A stretch of DNA of 64,000 bases from Ixodes scapularis (lineage: Eukaryota > Arthropoda > Arachnida > Ixodida > Ixodidae), in assembly GCF_016920785.2 (NCBI RefSeq), contig NW_024609884.1, positions 84,250,069 through 84,314,068 on the forward strand, written 5' to 3'. Below are positions 13,101 through 28,100 of the stretch, piece by piece (the first letter of the stretch is position 1; each line of letters begins with the position of its first letter). A program made the position numbers and the translations under genes. The notes under the pieces were generated by a model. That model had not been told where the DNA came from and ran no database searches. It saw nothing but the letters and a program-made list of their open reading frames with translations.

Positions 13101-16100
13101 CTCTACTCGGACCTTACTAATAAATTAGAAATTTGCTACACAAAATAGGGCACTCCCAGAGCGAGTGCACGACATACTCATACTGGTTAAAAGAGCTGTG
13201 CAACGATTTTAACGTTGAAAGAATTGGCACCTTCTACTTTTGACATTGTTTATCTTGTCACAAAGAACAGAAAACACACCTCCTTCCTTCAAAATGTTGA
13301 GATTCCGCCACGTAATTGCGAGGCAAAAATTAGAATATTCCCCGACCAGCAGCCGCGAGTGGCGGCCATGAGAACCACGCGGCATGAAGTCAATGGGGGG
13401 CTTGTAGAAAGTTAGGAAGTTGTGCGAATACCTGCTCGATAAAAGGTATAATTTTTCTATAAGTCTTGGCGTCAGAAACCTGGTATCATCGAAAAACTTT
13501 TATTATATGGAGTTTTAGTGGCCACATCTATCCTAGGTCCACAAAACCGTCAGCTCTATCTGCTACCGCGAACAGCCGCCAGATGCTGGAGGGGGACGGG
13601 GGCAGAGCCGGACGGGGATGACCGGACCCGGATGAGACTTTCCTCCTTTCACCATATTCAGTGGCGGTCCAGCCATTTTAGGTTTTGGAGCAATTTTTAG
13701 AGCAAGAAAAACCCAATTTTGGAGCAATTCGTATCACATAAACTCCCCTTTTAGAGCAGGGAAAAGCTCGTTTTGGAGCACCTTGGTATCAGGAAAACTA
13801 AACATTTTGGAGCAGCATGAACATAGAGCAGTTCTGTGCCATGTCCTTATTATTATATATATATATTACGGCTGCCGAAAGTCCGAAACTATAGCGATTT
13901 ATTAAACATGTTTGTAAGCTCTATTCTGAGTTCGCACGCAGTGCGACAGTATGACAACCATGGGGTGACCAATCGTTTACGGCATTTGACATGAAAAGGA
14001 ACACGCAACAATTCGCAACAAGGAAATCAAGCAACGACCACGCGATCGAAAAGAGTACCACGTTCGGTATTGATGCCGCTGGTCTGCCGGTGAACGAGCG
14101 TCCGAGCAAATTTCTACTATGGGGTCTGTAACTTAAAACGCGCATGCAGAAAAAAAAACTACTCACGTTGGCTCCTCTTTAAGAGGACTTAGTAGTGGCG
14201 ATGCAGAAATGAACAGCCACAACGCCGCATATCAAAACGGTCGCAACAAAACAATAATGCGCAATAATGCCACTGGGCCGGAAACCTGAATTGGATTGTG
14301 ATGGCTATAATAACGGCTCTACCCTTTATATCGGGCGGCAGCTTGCACCTGCTTGCACCACCTAGAGCACTATATAGCTCTATAGTGCTCTAGCACCACC
14401 TAGCCTAGAAAATAAAACTCCCCCGGGTTGCCAGCCGAAAACGCCATTCTTCCAAAAAAGGATTCGTTCACGGACCGACTAGCCCTTTTTGGCGCAGTTT
14501 GGCGCGGTTTGGCGCAGTTTGTGTCTTTAGGCGCAGCAAGGCGCAGGTAAGGGAGAATTTATCAAAATGGCGCAATTGGCGCAGCTGGACCACCCCTGCA
14601 TATTGTTCGCGCTGCGCCAGCACGTGGTCACGCGGTTGCGAGCGGATGAGTTTTCGCTGCTCACTAATGGCTCTAGAGAGAGAGCTTCACCGGAACTCCG
14701 CGCGACCCCCATTGATGTCACAGCACACGTGACTCGAAAGATGGTGAAGGAGTAGCCGAAAACCTCCATCTTTGTCCATTTTTAAAATAAAAACTAGGAC
14801 ACGCAGGCAAAAGCGTTTTTTTGTTCTTTACATATTTCAGTCAAGACACCAACTCCCAAATTATTTAAGCAAAGCACTTAAATTGTTGCACAGCTTCTTT
14901 AAGTGTTTGTGCGAATAAACCATTCGTGACAAGTAAGCATCCCGGTGGGATGTCTTCTTGAACTGCCCAAGCCGGGCCCGGCTGGAGGTGCCTCAAGCGG
15001 TCCCTCCCGGCTGGAGGTAACCTCCAGCCGGGCAATGGAACTCTGCCGTGTCAGCCAAATCGAACACTATAAAGAAACTGGCAGAGTTCCGCTTAATGCC
15101 TAATATCAAATTTAGAAAAGTTACTTTATTCAAATGACCCCTCAGACCATCTGTTGCATTCCACCTCCAGTTTTCCTACAAATAAACATTACGGTACTCT
15201 GTTAGGGATGTTTCTCTTCGTTAGATATTTCACTAAAAGAGACATCTGATGCGTTTTCTACCTCCAACTCAGATCTCACATCGTGGGAACGGGTTCAGAA
15301 ATGTATCTTTGTTGCTCAGAGAAGAAAACTTGCGAGTAAATTTGTGAGTGTTGTATGTATGTTTATACAGCCAGAAGTTAGTCAGCCGCCACGGGCGTCT
15401 GGTACCTCAGCTGTAGATGAGAAATTTAGCCAGTGCACTACAACCGCTAGCCTGGGGTATTTAAGGGGGGACATGCGCCTAAATTTCAAAATTTTTTTTT
15501 TTTTTTTTTTAATTCATTTTTTAATTTTGAGGTTTTCAGTTTCAGAAACTAATTATACACCCTTACACTAAATTTGATAACCATACGCCAAATAATTACG
15601 TTAATATAAAATATTTTCAACACATTGTGAGGCAGTAACAAAGTAAAGGAGTTTAATGTTTGAATGCATTTTTCTCAGTTCCACTTCTTGCTGTAAATTT
15701 CATACGAAGGAATCTTTCATTCGAACGTAAAATTATTCTGATACCACAATCAAGATGTTTCTTAATTAACTGAAATTTACTGGGGAATCGGGATATCTAC
15801 TTTGTTTTGTTTTAAGTTGAAGTCCTCATTGAAAAAAAAACTATGTTTTCAAAACATTGGCATAGGACAGATATGCATATCCTATTTTGAGGTAATCACT
15901 CTGCCTGAATTATTTACATTTGAGTTATAAAAACTAGATAGCCCAAAGTCCCACATTCCCCAGTTTATATTCTAGCAGTAAAAATGGTGCTTAATAGTTT
16001 CATTCGCATATCATAGATTTCTTAAGGAAGAATGACACTTCTTATGCAGGTATGTAAAGCTGACCTAGAGAGCTGAAAGTTTGCACAGTACACCTACATC

Positions 16101-19100
16101 TGACATTAAATCTTCCCGTCAAATTTCATTCCAATCACTTAGGTCGTAGCCAGTGTCCCCCCTTAATGTGCACCAGGTAGTAGTGATACAAGAGCGCACA
16201 CCAGTACGATGCTCATCCAGATTGAAATGGGCAGGGATGGGAATTGAACCCAGGATCCCTGTGTTCTGCAGCGTTAGCTTTCACTCTACGTGCTCCGAGC
16301 TGGTGTGCGCTAGCCCACTTGGCCACCTATCCCCCCTACCCCCCTCCCTTCCCATTTCTCTCTCCTCTCCTCTCTCCTCTCCCCTCCCCCCTCCTTCCTT
16401 CCTCCTCTCACTTACTTCCTTCCTTTCCTTTCCTTCCCTTCCCCCTTCCCCCCCCCCAAATAAACTGAAAATTAATTTCTCATCCTGCCTTGCGACGAGA
16501 CTATCTTGACATGCCCACGAAAGCCAAGGCGTTGGTATGATCACAAATTCTACATAATCCCTTTTATTATCCTTTAGAAAGGCAATGAAAAGCCACACAA
16601 CTGGGATGGGCCCAGTTTTACGGGCCAGGCGGCGCATAAAATTCCAAAAGCAGACACCCTGGGACAGTACTACTTGTTTTGGTATCGAACGCATAGCGCC
16701 GGTTTCCACACAGACACTAACTAAAGGTCGAGCATAGCAAACACGGCATAGCGCAGAAAACACAGATACTGATTAGTCGCAGATATCGAATTCCTGCTCG
16801 CTGGCCAATGAAAGGCCCATGTTCTGCGCTACGCCACGTTCGCTGCACTCAATGTCGGAGCATAACAAAGCCTTAAGAGACGTCATCGGAGGTAGAGCGC
16901 CCTTGACCGGCTATCGCTCGCACCTTGAAAACGACGCGGGGGTCCTCCGAGTGCACTGCGCCAGCCCGGCTCAGGAAGGTCAAGCTGCGCAAAAGGAGCC
17001 TTGTGAGAAGGGACACGCCTCAGCCAACAGCTTTTCAATAGCAGGGCCGTAGCACCAAACCTCCTCCGTCACCTACCAGAGATTGAACGCTGGCATTATG
17101 TCGGCGTTCAATCTGTGCCTTGTGCTGGCCTCTGGTAGGCAATGTCTGGTGCTACGACCTCGCCATCTCGGCAGCGCTGCCTCAGCCCGGCCACTCACCA
17201 CTTGGCAGCTGCCAGCTGCATCTCGCTGGGCCGGTCCCGGGCCATAAGCTGCACCAGCAGATCCGGCACCGAGCGGCCGCCGTAGCTGGCTGCAACGACC
17301 CCCCATGGCCCATCTCAGAGTCGTCCCATGGATAGCGTCCGGATTGTGTCCTCACTTTCTTGGACTTCACCTGGAAGGTACCCTCGCATTTTGCGGAAGC
17401 ACCTCTGCGCCCTGTCTTACGAGAACCACGCGTGACCCGCTTTTTAAACTTCAAGCTTCGTGCAGACGAGATAAAATGAAACCGAGAGGCCTTTGCATTG
17501 GTTGACTCGTGATTGTTCCCAAACTGATCCTCGGTTGTGATTAAGTTGCACACCGCGAACAAGGACAAACTGCAAGAGCAAATTGCACATATTTCGAAGT
17601 GCCATCTGCAAATATTTTCTACCACGAGACTAGCGGCGCCTCTGGCACGCTGTGCCACCCTGTTCCGACGAAAAATTGGAAGATTAATCATCGGCTGTCT
17701 TGTAGCACAAAACGTTCCCAGAGCGATGTACAATTAGAAACCCTCCGATATCAATGCCTAAAACAATAAAAGGCCACAACAGCCACAAAGTAAGAGGCGA
17801 TTATCCTCGAACGTAAGCAGTGCCAATGTGATACCGGCTTTCAGGAAACTTAGCTCCACCTGGCAATCTTAGATCCATCTGAAAGGGAAGACCGAATTGA
17901 GCGACAGAAACCATAATCGTTGCCCTCATGGAGGTAGGAAGCATCTGGAGGTGACATGACGCCACCAGAGGTGAAGACAGAAGTGTGGAGGGACATGCCC
18001 CCAACGATGACCAAAACTACAGCTGTTTTGGTCACCCTAGGGTTCCCGGGCACCCGAGGGTGACCGGCTTTTGGCTTCACCTCTGGTGGCGTCATGTCCC
18101 ATTAGGAAGCTTCCTACCTCCATGATTGCCCCATACATCCGTCTTATGTGCCACGTCTGCCGTCCGATGGCACGAGCGAGTGAGAGAATCTTAATGAAAT
18201 TGTGTCACACGGCCTCGCAGCAGATATTTCAGTGTGTCTTCCTTCTCAGACGATGCCCCTCAAGTCGGCAGAGCAGACGGCAATTGTGCGGAGCAAGCCC
18301 AACGTGTCAAAGGACGTTAAAGGGGGAGTGAAACGTTTTCCCCAAACTTTTATTTATACAGTATGCCTGTTTAGAATCCTTGTCCTTTGTAATAGAACCC
18401 ATGCTCCTTCGTTTATCATCCGGATTCATTTACTACCATAAAAAGATAATTTCAGTTTCCCGGGGAGCTTCCCTCTCACTTCTACAAATATGTCATAACA
18501 AGTAACCAATAGAAACTTTTGTTGTCTGGACAAGATGGCGATGTGGACTGGACTTAATGGGCGAAGCCAGAGCATCAGATATCGCTCTAACAGCAGCTCT
18601 AACAGCATGACGTCACGCACGCAAGTCAACGGATGACATACAACGTCTGATATTACACTCGGATACCTGTAAGATAACCAACCTCATGAGCTCTAGTGTC
18701 GCCTATTATACCGCGGTCGGCTTTTAGGTTTTGAGCCGTATGCCGACACCGTGTTTTGTTTGTGCTATTGTGTGTCGTGCTACAGAGGAGAGTTTAAGAG
18801 ATTTGTTTGCAACTTTGATCGGTCGAGCCGCATCCCAATACGATCATCAAATGGAGCAGCAAATATAATCTTGCTTCAAGCAGAAAATCACTGATACGCT
18901 CGCAGAAGAAGAACGAAAAGGCTACAAATATAAGCGGAATGAACCGCCTTTGTGCACTTGAAGAGGGGCACATAAAGTTACTGTTGAGGAAGAACGTAGC
19001 AAAGAAAAATTAATCGAGAACTCCTAGCTGGTCGTAAAAAAAACTATACAATGTCCTAGACCTACACCCACGAAAATAAAAGTCCAAATCGGATGTGCCG

Positions 19101-22100
19101 ATAGTCGAATGTCACGTGCACATGTCCCTCCCTGCTTGACTTAGTGAAGTTCTGGGTTTGAATCCTCTAGGAATTATAATATTTAACTGCTTCACTTCAT
19201 GTTTTATAATAATTCTAATCCACAACCAGGTTCTATAACAGCATTCCACAACAAATGCAACCCACAGCGAGACGAGCAGCATGATTACCAATCAACAGAA
19301 GACCCGGACATGTTTGAAACCGAAACTGTATCCCAATCATGTGACGTAGTTGCGCACAGCTAATACAAGAACACCAATAAATAACTCAATGTTTTTATTA
19401 CTCTCAAATTATTATTTGAAGATTAAACAAAGTTGAATATATGTTCAACCTTTTTAGATAGCTGCCACGACGTTTTGTTGCTCATGCTGCTATAGGATGT
19501 TGCAAGGTTGTTACAGACAGTCCAAAAAATGTGATTTTTAAACACACTTTCTAGGATGCAGACACACTATATCGACATCTTGTAAACCCTGAGATGGGGA
19601 ACGATAAAAAAACGGACGAACACAACAAAATCTCAAGATATTGTTGTGTTCGTCCGTTTTTTTATTGTTCCCCATCTCAGGGTTTACAAGATGTCGATTG
19701 TTTACCAGCTCACCTGCACTCTCTCACTGCTTACACTATACCATTGTAATACTTAGAAATCAACGTCTTTGTGGTTTAACAACTATAAGAAAATCAGAAT
19801 CCGGCCATTTTTTTTTTCATGACCCCTTTAAAATGGCGCAGCAGCCCTTGTTGGTCACCGATTCAATCCCCGGCCGGCAACCCGTGAGGCCGGAAGGGCC
19901 ATCGAGGGACGTACTTGTGGCCAGCATCTGCGACACCTGGCCATTTTGGTAGCACATCTGGGCCAGGCAGCGCACGCTGGGCAGCTGCACCTGCACACAA
20001 CCCCGATGCCCGGCCGGGACAAGCGGGGCACCAACACCCTCAGGCTCCGAATCAGCGTCACGCTTCCGGCCGAGAGCCACCCTCGAGCCGTCCCCACATT
20101 GGGAGGACCGTCGGAATGTCGAACGTCTCGAGCGCCAATCCTCGCTCGTGGCACACGCACACCCCACGCCTGGGCAACAGCTGCCAATGGTTCTACACCT
20201 GACAAATGAGCCACAGCTGAACAGGGAAACATTACATTATCCCCAAAAGGCTTGCAGTGGTTCGACCCCATTTGTATTTCCCGATAAAACTTGTTTGGGG
20301 AACGTTCATGGAGGAAGAAAGGCACAAATGACTTAAACGTATCCGAGTCAAAACAAGCTACTAAAACAAATGGCACAAAACTGTAACTTCAAAGGGGTCC
20401 TGCAATGAAGTTCTAGCACCTTATTAATTGTCTGAATGTCAACCACGTTCTCACCACATCACAAAGACACCACATTTTCCCTCAAAAAGACATCAAAACA
20501 TTACTCAAAATAAAAAAAACTAAATGTCGTTATGTCAAACTATCCATAAAAGATGCGCTGTTCCCCGGAAGTTCAACAGTAAACTGAATGTGCACGAGCC
20601 CTGCCAGGCTTGGCCAAACCAGATTTCCCTTCTCTCCCGCGCTTTTTGAACACCTGCGGGAAGCGGCAATCCTGAACGGCCAGGTTGTAACGCGTTGATG
20701 CCGCCAACTGGCGAAGCTCACAATCATGCCAGCTTCCCTGTAGCCTTGGCTGTGAAGGGAAACGTGACATCATGAACACACCGGAGGCGACGGATCTCCC
20801 GAGATGCATCGCGCTCTCCGATGGCTGCTCTTCGAGCGCTCACTGGAATCAACCGCAATCCGTTCAAAATAGAAACGCGAGATTGTCATTAGCAGATTTT
20901 GCTGATCATGTTTAACTAATTTCTGAATGTGAGAGGTAGACTTCAAGTTTAATTTCAGTATCCCCTTAACACGCGTGCCCTACACTTTAGAAAAAATGGA
21001 GGTGTGCGGATATTTGAAACTTCCGAGTCTGCAAATAGTGTTTGCTATTTGATTCGCAGCACACGTTTACTCTTCGAGGTATTAAACTTTTAAATCTTCA
21101 GAAATGACAAATAATGGCTTGAGAATTGTATGATTTCTCACGTCAACCTTCACTGCATCGCAACAGGGCTCTGGCGGCAGGTTTCAACACTTGCCACCAT
21201 CGTGTGCGAGTCAAGCTTCACTGCTTTTTACCGAAGTGTTAGGGAGAGTGGCCGACTTGTCTGAGCATCTCAGTTGGCTGGATGGGGTCGGATATTTTGC
21301 TCCCTATTGTAGCTCAGCCCTCTTTGGTTATCCCAGACTTTAAAGAATGCCGGAAAAGAAATCCTCAAGCTATATTCAAATAAATAAGGTAGTCATTGCT
21401 TCACTCGTCACGTTACATTATGTTTTAAGTATGTGAAATGTTTCTCACATAACAAAACTGTTCACTTTCATAGGTATTCTTTCCAGAAAAGATTTACAGT
21501 TGCGATTTTTTTTAGTATTCACGCTCAGTTCGTATTAAATGTAAACTATTCATATTTCACAAAACAAGAATTCGATTTGCAGTCAAACATTAATATTCTT
21601 ATTCATTTGCAATTAAAAATTTATATTCGTGCACATTTTAAAAATATTTATATTGCCCGCCTACAATATGCGCAATTCACTGACCCGTCGCTCGAATAAA
21701 TCTAGATCGCCCGATTTTGGAACGCGTGAACTCGCCTAGCGTTTCTCCGGCAACCTACGCCCTAACCCTCCCCTTGGAGGAGCAGAGCATACCCGATGCA
21801 GAGGGGAGCAGAGCAGCGCCGCCAGCACTGGCACCGCCCCGTGGGAGCAGAGACAACGCTGGTGGTCAGGCGTGCGGCACAGGGCCCCCAGCATGGCCGC
21901 CACGCTCTCCTGGCTAGAGGGTGGCCCCGCACGTGCCACCCGCACCAGGTGTGGCACCACCCACGCCTCCTGGTGCAGCCAGTCCACCGGGGCCACCTCC
22001 GACCGCACCAGCGTCCGCAGGCAGCGCAGGCACGCCTCCACGTACGCCCCCTCAGACTGCACCAGACCTGCGCCCCAGTCCCCCTTCAGCCACAGCCCCA

Positions 22101-25100
22101 CCGCCCATGCATCGCACAAAGGGCAAGGTGTCTGCCGCGGATACGATGACAAAGTTACCTCCGGGTACGCCCCGAGCACATTCCGAACACGTTTGCTTCA
22201 TGTGTGCTTCGAACGTGTCTCCAGAGTGCGACGAGATTGTCGGGCAAGGACACCTCGGACCACACCCTGTCTTTTGTATAATGTATTAGTGGTGGGACCG
22301 CAGCTTTATGGGTCTTGTTTGGAGACCGTGGCAGGCCGAAGGTATACAGTTTAACCCCGATTTAAAGAATCTAGATTTTACAAATTTCCCAATTTAACAA
22401 ACAAATTCAGATTCCCCGCGCAGCCTATGCCCGAAAAATGTCTTTCTCGATTTTACGAAGTTCCCGATTTAACAAAATAATTAGCGGGTCCCGGCGACTT
22501 TGTTAAATCGAGGTTCAACTGTAATCCGTTCGAGCCGACAGGCTGGTGGGAGCTACAAACTCGTTAGAGCAGTGGTACATCCGTCTTTCACCACGCAATT
22601 GCACTCTCACCCATACCCTAGCGCAGGAAGTGGGGTCGGGCAATGAGAGGGAGGCAGTTCATGGCTACGGCGAGCACATAGCTCCCACTGTCCCATTGGC
22701 TTAGGGACGAATGGAGTATGGCTGCAGAAAGAGACGATAGTTATCTTCGTGGGTCGAGGACATAAAGGGGATTGGAACGCTCAGCACTTGTAGCAAGCGG
22801 CGTAGACTTCCCATTTTCCCGGGGGGGGGGGAGGGGGGCAGGCTGAGAAGTTCTCCGGTGGGGTAAGTGCTGAGCGTAACCTTTTCGCCAGAACTGGACA
22901 TTGAAGCTAATGAAAGCATGCTGGGATTCTATTTCCCATGTATTTTGTCAATAAAGGCAACGTGGGCGTAATTTTGTTTACATGCCACTACTAGAAGCTT
23001 GTTACATGGCACGTAAACAGCGTCTCGGTAAGGATCATGGCCCAAGCTTGGGGGGGGGGGGGGGGGGGGGCACGAGCCCCAATGCCCCCCAAAGTCTACG
23101 CCTATGTCCATAGCGTCGGAGAAAACTTGCTACGGGGCCCCGAGGACTTTTGTATTGTTTCTAAGTTTACAAATATTTTCATCTCCTAGGGTGCCGATTC
23201 CCTGGATTCTCTTTCCTCTTTGCCTACATTTGAAGGACGGTTGGATTTTGCCTGCCGAAAGTTTTGGCACCCAATTCTCCCGACGGAACGTGCCTCAAAC
23301 TTTCGAGAGAAAGCAGTCTTAGATTGGGGTAAATATGGCACGATGCCACCGTCAAAGTGTATGTCCTCGCTTTCCAAAGAAGAGATCATCCAGCTCCTCG
23401 AGGTCGACAGTGAAGGCGGTGAAAGAGACAAAAGAACAGCATATCTCGAGCGGCTGGCCCCACCATGGGGGCCGGCAAAGCCCCTCACCCTGGAGCAGCA
23501 CGGGCACCACACCGGCGTCCAGCAACGCCTGCGTGTTCTCCTGGGTGCCCTTGGCCAGGCTGTTCACAATCACCGCTGTCTCGCATAGCAGCTGCGGGTG
23601 CGACTCTTCTCGCAGGATCTGCAGCAGCCTGCATTCCCCCCCACCCACGGCAACCAGCTGTACAGCCTCCCTCCTGGGCCAGACATGCACTTCCACTGGC
23701 ACTTCGGGAAGTAAGACGGGCCAGGCGACCCTGCAGGGGCCTCTTACCTCGGCACCAGTCCCATCCGAATGACGGTGGCCTTCTGGTTGTTGCTCCCAAT
23801 GACCGAATTCTTCAGTTGGCTGAAAAGTCACGAGTAATTTGTTTCACTAATTGTTTTCCAAACTGAATGCTCAAAAGGCCGAGAGACACACAAAGTGAAC
23901 AAGCACTCGACAGTCCCAAAGAAGAAGCTTTACAAATTAGGTGCAGTCAGTGTTACACTGCCAAAAGTGCTCTGGAAGGACAGCCCAATCTCTTCTGGCA
24001 CTTGCTCGTGCTACGACTCGCTCTCGGCCATTGCCCTGCATTGATTCGACAAAAGCAATGTCTCTATTTCGATCCTCAGACTTCTTTTACCTGCAAAATA
24101 AGATTAATATATTGAATCCGTTTTTATGGACACGTCAACAGCATCGATGAAGAAATAAATTAAACACTATCGTCGAAAAAAAAAAAGTGTGAAAAACAGG
24201 AAGGAACTTTATACTCACTGTCCCCTCAATAAAAAAAAGTTTTGAACATAGTGGATACACTAAATGGACTACTAGTTCTAACAAGATTTGGTTCTCAGAG
24301 AAAAAGTTAATTTTCAGCATTTAGTTTCGAATAACACACTATTCTATATTTGCTTCAAGATGAATTGCGATAATCACATTTTTTTTTGTAGTGTAGATCA
24401 CAGCAAGTTAGCCCCGTTGAGCACACTTCTTACCGAGCACCACTCTCCTGCAGAGAAGCAACCCCTGCAGAGCACAATTTCAAAGCAGGATGGTGCGCGC
24501 GCGCGCCTGGTGTATTAAAAAAGAAACTAACTTTCTGAATGTTGATATCTACATTGCTGTGAAATTTTAAAAATTAATCCTGCTATTATGCGTGAGAATA
24601 TGTTAGGCAGAGGTGCCCTGCCAACCTGCATCAATCATTCGTCATTGAAGAAAAGATATTTGCATATAGCAAAAATATTTATAAATTCCCCGGATTAGGT
24701 ACAGCAGGGTATCTCATCCCTAAGGTTTGATTTGATGCTAAATGCATCATTTACTTACCATCCCAATGTGGGCACTGGACTTTCTAAAGGAACAGTCGAT
24801 AAATATAAACATAATAGTATGTTTTAGCAAAATAGCAAATAACTGGTCTCAAATGGACATATACAAGTACATCAAAAATCACTACATAAAGGGGAAAATT
24901 GGTAACGCTGATTAAGGAACTAAACATTTTCTTACTAGTTCTTGAGGTGATGAGTATAGTGGCCGATGACAGGGTAAAAATCAAGGATGACTTAAAGAAG
25001 AACTAAAGTGACTTTATAATTGAGAGAAAAAAAAAATTTGAATAGTTTTCATTTGGCCACCAGGACCATTAAAGGGGTACAGAAACAAAATTCCAGCGCT

Positions 25101-28100
25101 CATTTTCTAGCTGAAATGTGTTGCGTGTTGCAGCATAACCTGAAAAACACCAGTCTTTCGTTGAAAGGCACAAGAAAACTAAATTTAAAGTTAATTAAAC
25201 AATCTTCCAATGGTGGTGTTGGTTGGAAGGTAATCTAGCAACGTTGGGAATCTTGCTACGTAGGCCATGACGTAGAAAGAACCGTTGCGTAGCCGCACTA
25301 AACATCGGAGCAGCGCCGCTATTGGGAAGTATGCTCAACTGTTTAAAGCGGTCATGAAACAATTTTTCAACTTTTTCCTTCTCAGCTTTCCTCAACTCAC
25401 AAATCGCGCATCGTACCGAACAGTTCAAGAAGACGGAAAGGGGGGAGTCCCCTCTTGCTCGGACCCTTGTTTGTGTACCGGAACCATACCTCGGCAAATT
25501 CATTCATGAACTCGCTCATTCTCCTTCATTCACGTTCACGGCGTGAATCTGAATGGCTCTGAATGAATTCTTGAAATTGAAAAAATAATGATGAGATGGT
25601 GAATGAGTTTGTGAATTTGAATGAATTTGTGATGTGATGGTGAATGACTTCGTGAATTTTAATGAATTCATGATGTGATGTTGAATGAATTTGTGAATTT
25701 GAATGAATTTGTGATGTGATGGTGAATGACTTAGTGATTTTGTATGAATTCGTGATGAGATGGTAAATGAAGTTGTGATGTGATGGTGAATGACTTTGTG
25801 AATTTGAATGAATTCGTTATGTGATGTTGAATGAAGTTGTGATGTGATGGTGAATGACTCTGTGAATTTGAATGAACTCATGATGTGTTGTGATTGTGAA
25901 TGACTTCGTGAAGTGAAGAATTCATTTGATGTGAATGACTCAATGAATTTGTGACGTGATGGTGAAGGCTCGTGAACACAATGAATTTGTGATGCGAGTG
26001 GCTCATGAACTTAACAAGTTTGTGATGTGAAGTAATACCGTGAACCTAATTCTCGACGAGATGATGAGTACGGTTATGAATTTAGAATAGGCGGAAAACA
26101 TGGTACGCAGGTGCTTGCTTGCTGGTTGTTTTCATTCTTCACCGCAAACGACAGGGACCCATTTGACTTTAGCGGTGTGGGCATTAGCCTTGCTGCGTAG
26201 CCGTGTGTGCCTCGGCGCGGCGCTGTGGCCCTTTGTCGAGTCAGGTCCTGGTTTCAAGTGGCTGACACAAAAAGGTGCCACAGTCCTATTCCGAAAGAAC
26301 TGCGAACTCGTGAAGGGCTACCAGCCATGAAGTCGAATTTAGTCAGCATGAACCTGAATGACTTCGTGAATTATGCGGATTTCATGATGTGATGATGAAT
26401 TCCCGTAAATTTCTGTTGACCATGATGATGAATAACTTTGTGAACTCATAGAGAATTCGGATGACTTCGTGAAGTGATGGTGAATTCAGATGAATTGGTG
26501 AAGTGATGGCGAATTCGGATGAATTCATGATGTGATAGTAAATACCGATGAATTCACTATGGTGAATTCCGGTGAATTCATGGTGATGGTGAATGACTTT
26601 GTGAATTAGTGATGTGATGGTGAATGACTCCGTGAACTCGGAAGCGGCGGTGATGTGATGGAGATGAATTCTTAGCGCGGTTGAACGCCGTGATGTGAAG
26701 GGGATGAAGTGTTGGCGGGGTTAAACGCCGGGATGTGAAGGGCCGTAACCTTGGGGGGTCGGAGTACCTTTTGACGTGAATGCAAATAAATTTGGAGATA
26801 TGATTTTGTTTGTGATGTGATGGCGAATGAAGGGGCTCTAAAATGCCGACCTACGACCGGGACACCGCCATTCTCCCCCTAGAAGATTAGCCCGTCGCTC
26901 AAAACTCGGACAAAAGTTGCTTTCCCCACCCCGTTCACGCTTAAGCTGACAGTGTTGTGGAAGCTACGTGCTCATTGGGCCCGCCACACTTTTGCCCCAT
27001 GATCATGCTCCCTCGCGCATGCCCACGCACAGAGAATGAGGTCAGGTGAGGAAAGAGAGGCGGCTGATTGGTCCGGCAAGCGCATAGCTTCCACCACACT
27101 ATCAGCTTAGGGGCAAAGGGAATAAGTGAGATACGGTGTCTTGTGACCAGAGGTCGGCATTTTAGGTCGCCCTCACTCACCCTCACCCTCACAGCCACAC
27201 TCACCTAAGCCCCTCACTCGCCCTCACCCTCACAGCTACACTCACGTTCAGCCCCTCACTCACCCTCACCCTCACAGTCACACTCACCTTCAGCCCTTCA
27301 CTCACCCTCACTGAACCTCACGGCCCTCACGCACTCACCGCCCTCACGCCCCTCACGGCCCTCACGCCCCTCACTCACTCATGGCCCTCACGCCACTCAC
27401 CGCCCTCATGGCCCTCACCGCCCTCACGGCCCTCACGGCCCTCACGCACTCATAGCCCTCACCGTCCTCACGGCCCTCACGGCCCTCACGGCCCTCACGC
27501 ACTCATAGCCCTCACGGCCCTCACCGCCCTCACGGCCCTCACGCCACTCACCGCCCTCACGCCACTCACCGCCCTCACGCCACTCACGCACTCATGGCCC
27601 TCACGCCACTCAGGCCAACTTCAGATGGGGCAATTTCGGCCAGAAACTTTACGTCGCAACACCAGCAACACGCGCCGCCCGCGATCACACGCAGCAACCA
27701 ATTGCTGCAATTTGCCATCGTCATCATAAAATTTTATTTTTCTTGCACTATTTAGACACAATTACGCGTTATAAACGTGTTTTTATGCATTTAAATCCCG
27801 TTAAGAATACTAATGCACCTTTCTGAAACAGTTTATTTCCAAAACACGATCGATTTCAAACGAGAACCAAGTCTTTCGGTGTCATCATCACCGGCACGAG
27901 GTATCACGTGAAAATTTTGCGTCCCTGATTAGATGCAGCCGCTTCAAACGTATTCGAATTGCTCCGAGTTGCTTGCTTATTTCGAGCCGGACCCGATCTC
28001 AGCAATTCGTGTCGATCTAGGGAAAGCTAGAGAACAACCCGCCATTAACACCAAAATTGCTGAGAAAGATGCTCGATCTGAAGGGGGCCTCACGCACTCA

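Noticed and set aside
16281..16763. 160-codon minus-strand ORF with Glu/Gly/Arg-rich part
   Set aside because: Its low-complexity half is the complement of the pyrimidine tract and the rest is SINE or intron sequence.
25516..25881. 121-codon minus-strand His/Ser/Thr-rich ORF
   Set aside because: Produced by the TGAATGAA-type array; repeats out of frame elsewhere in the same array.
26100..26330. 76-codon plus-strand ORF between two blocks of the TGAATGAA array
   Set aside because: No homology, no splice or start support; unique spacer inside a transposable element.
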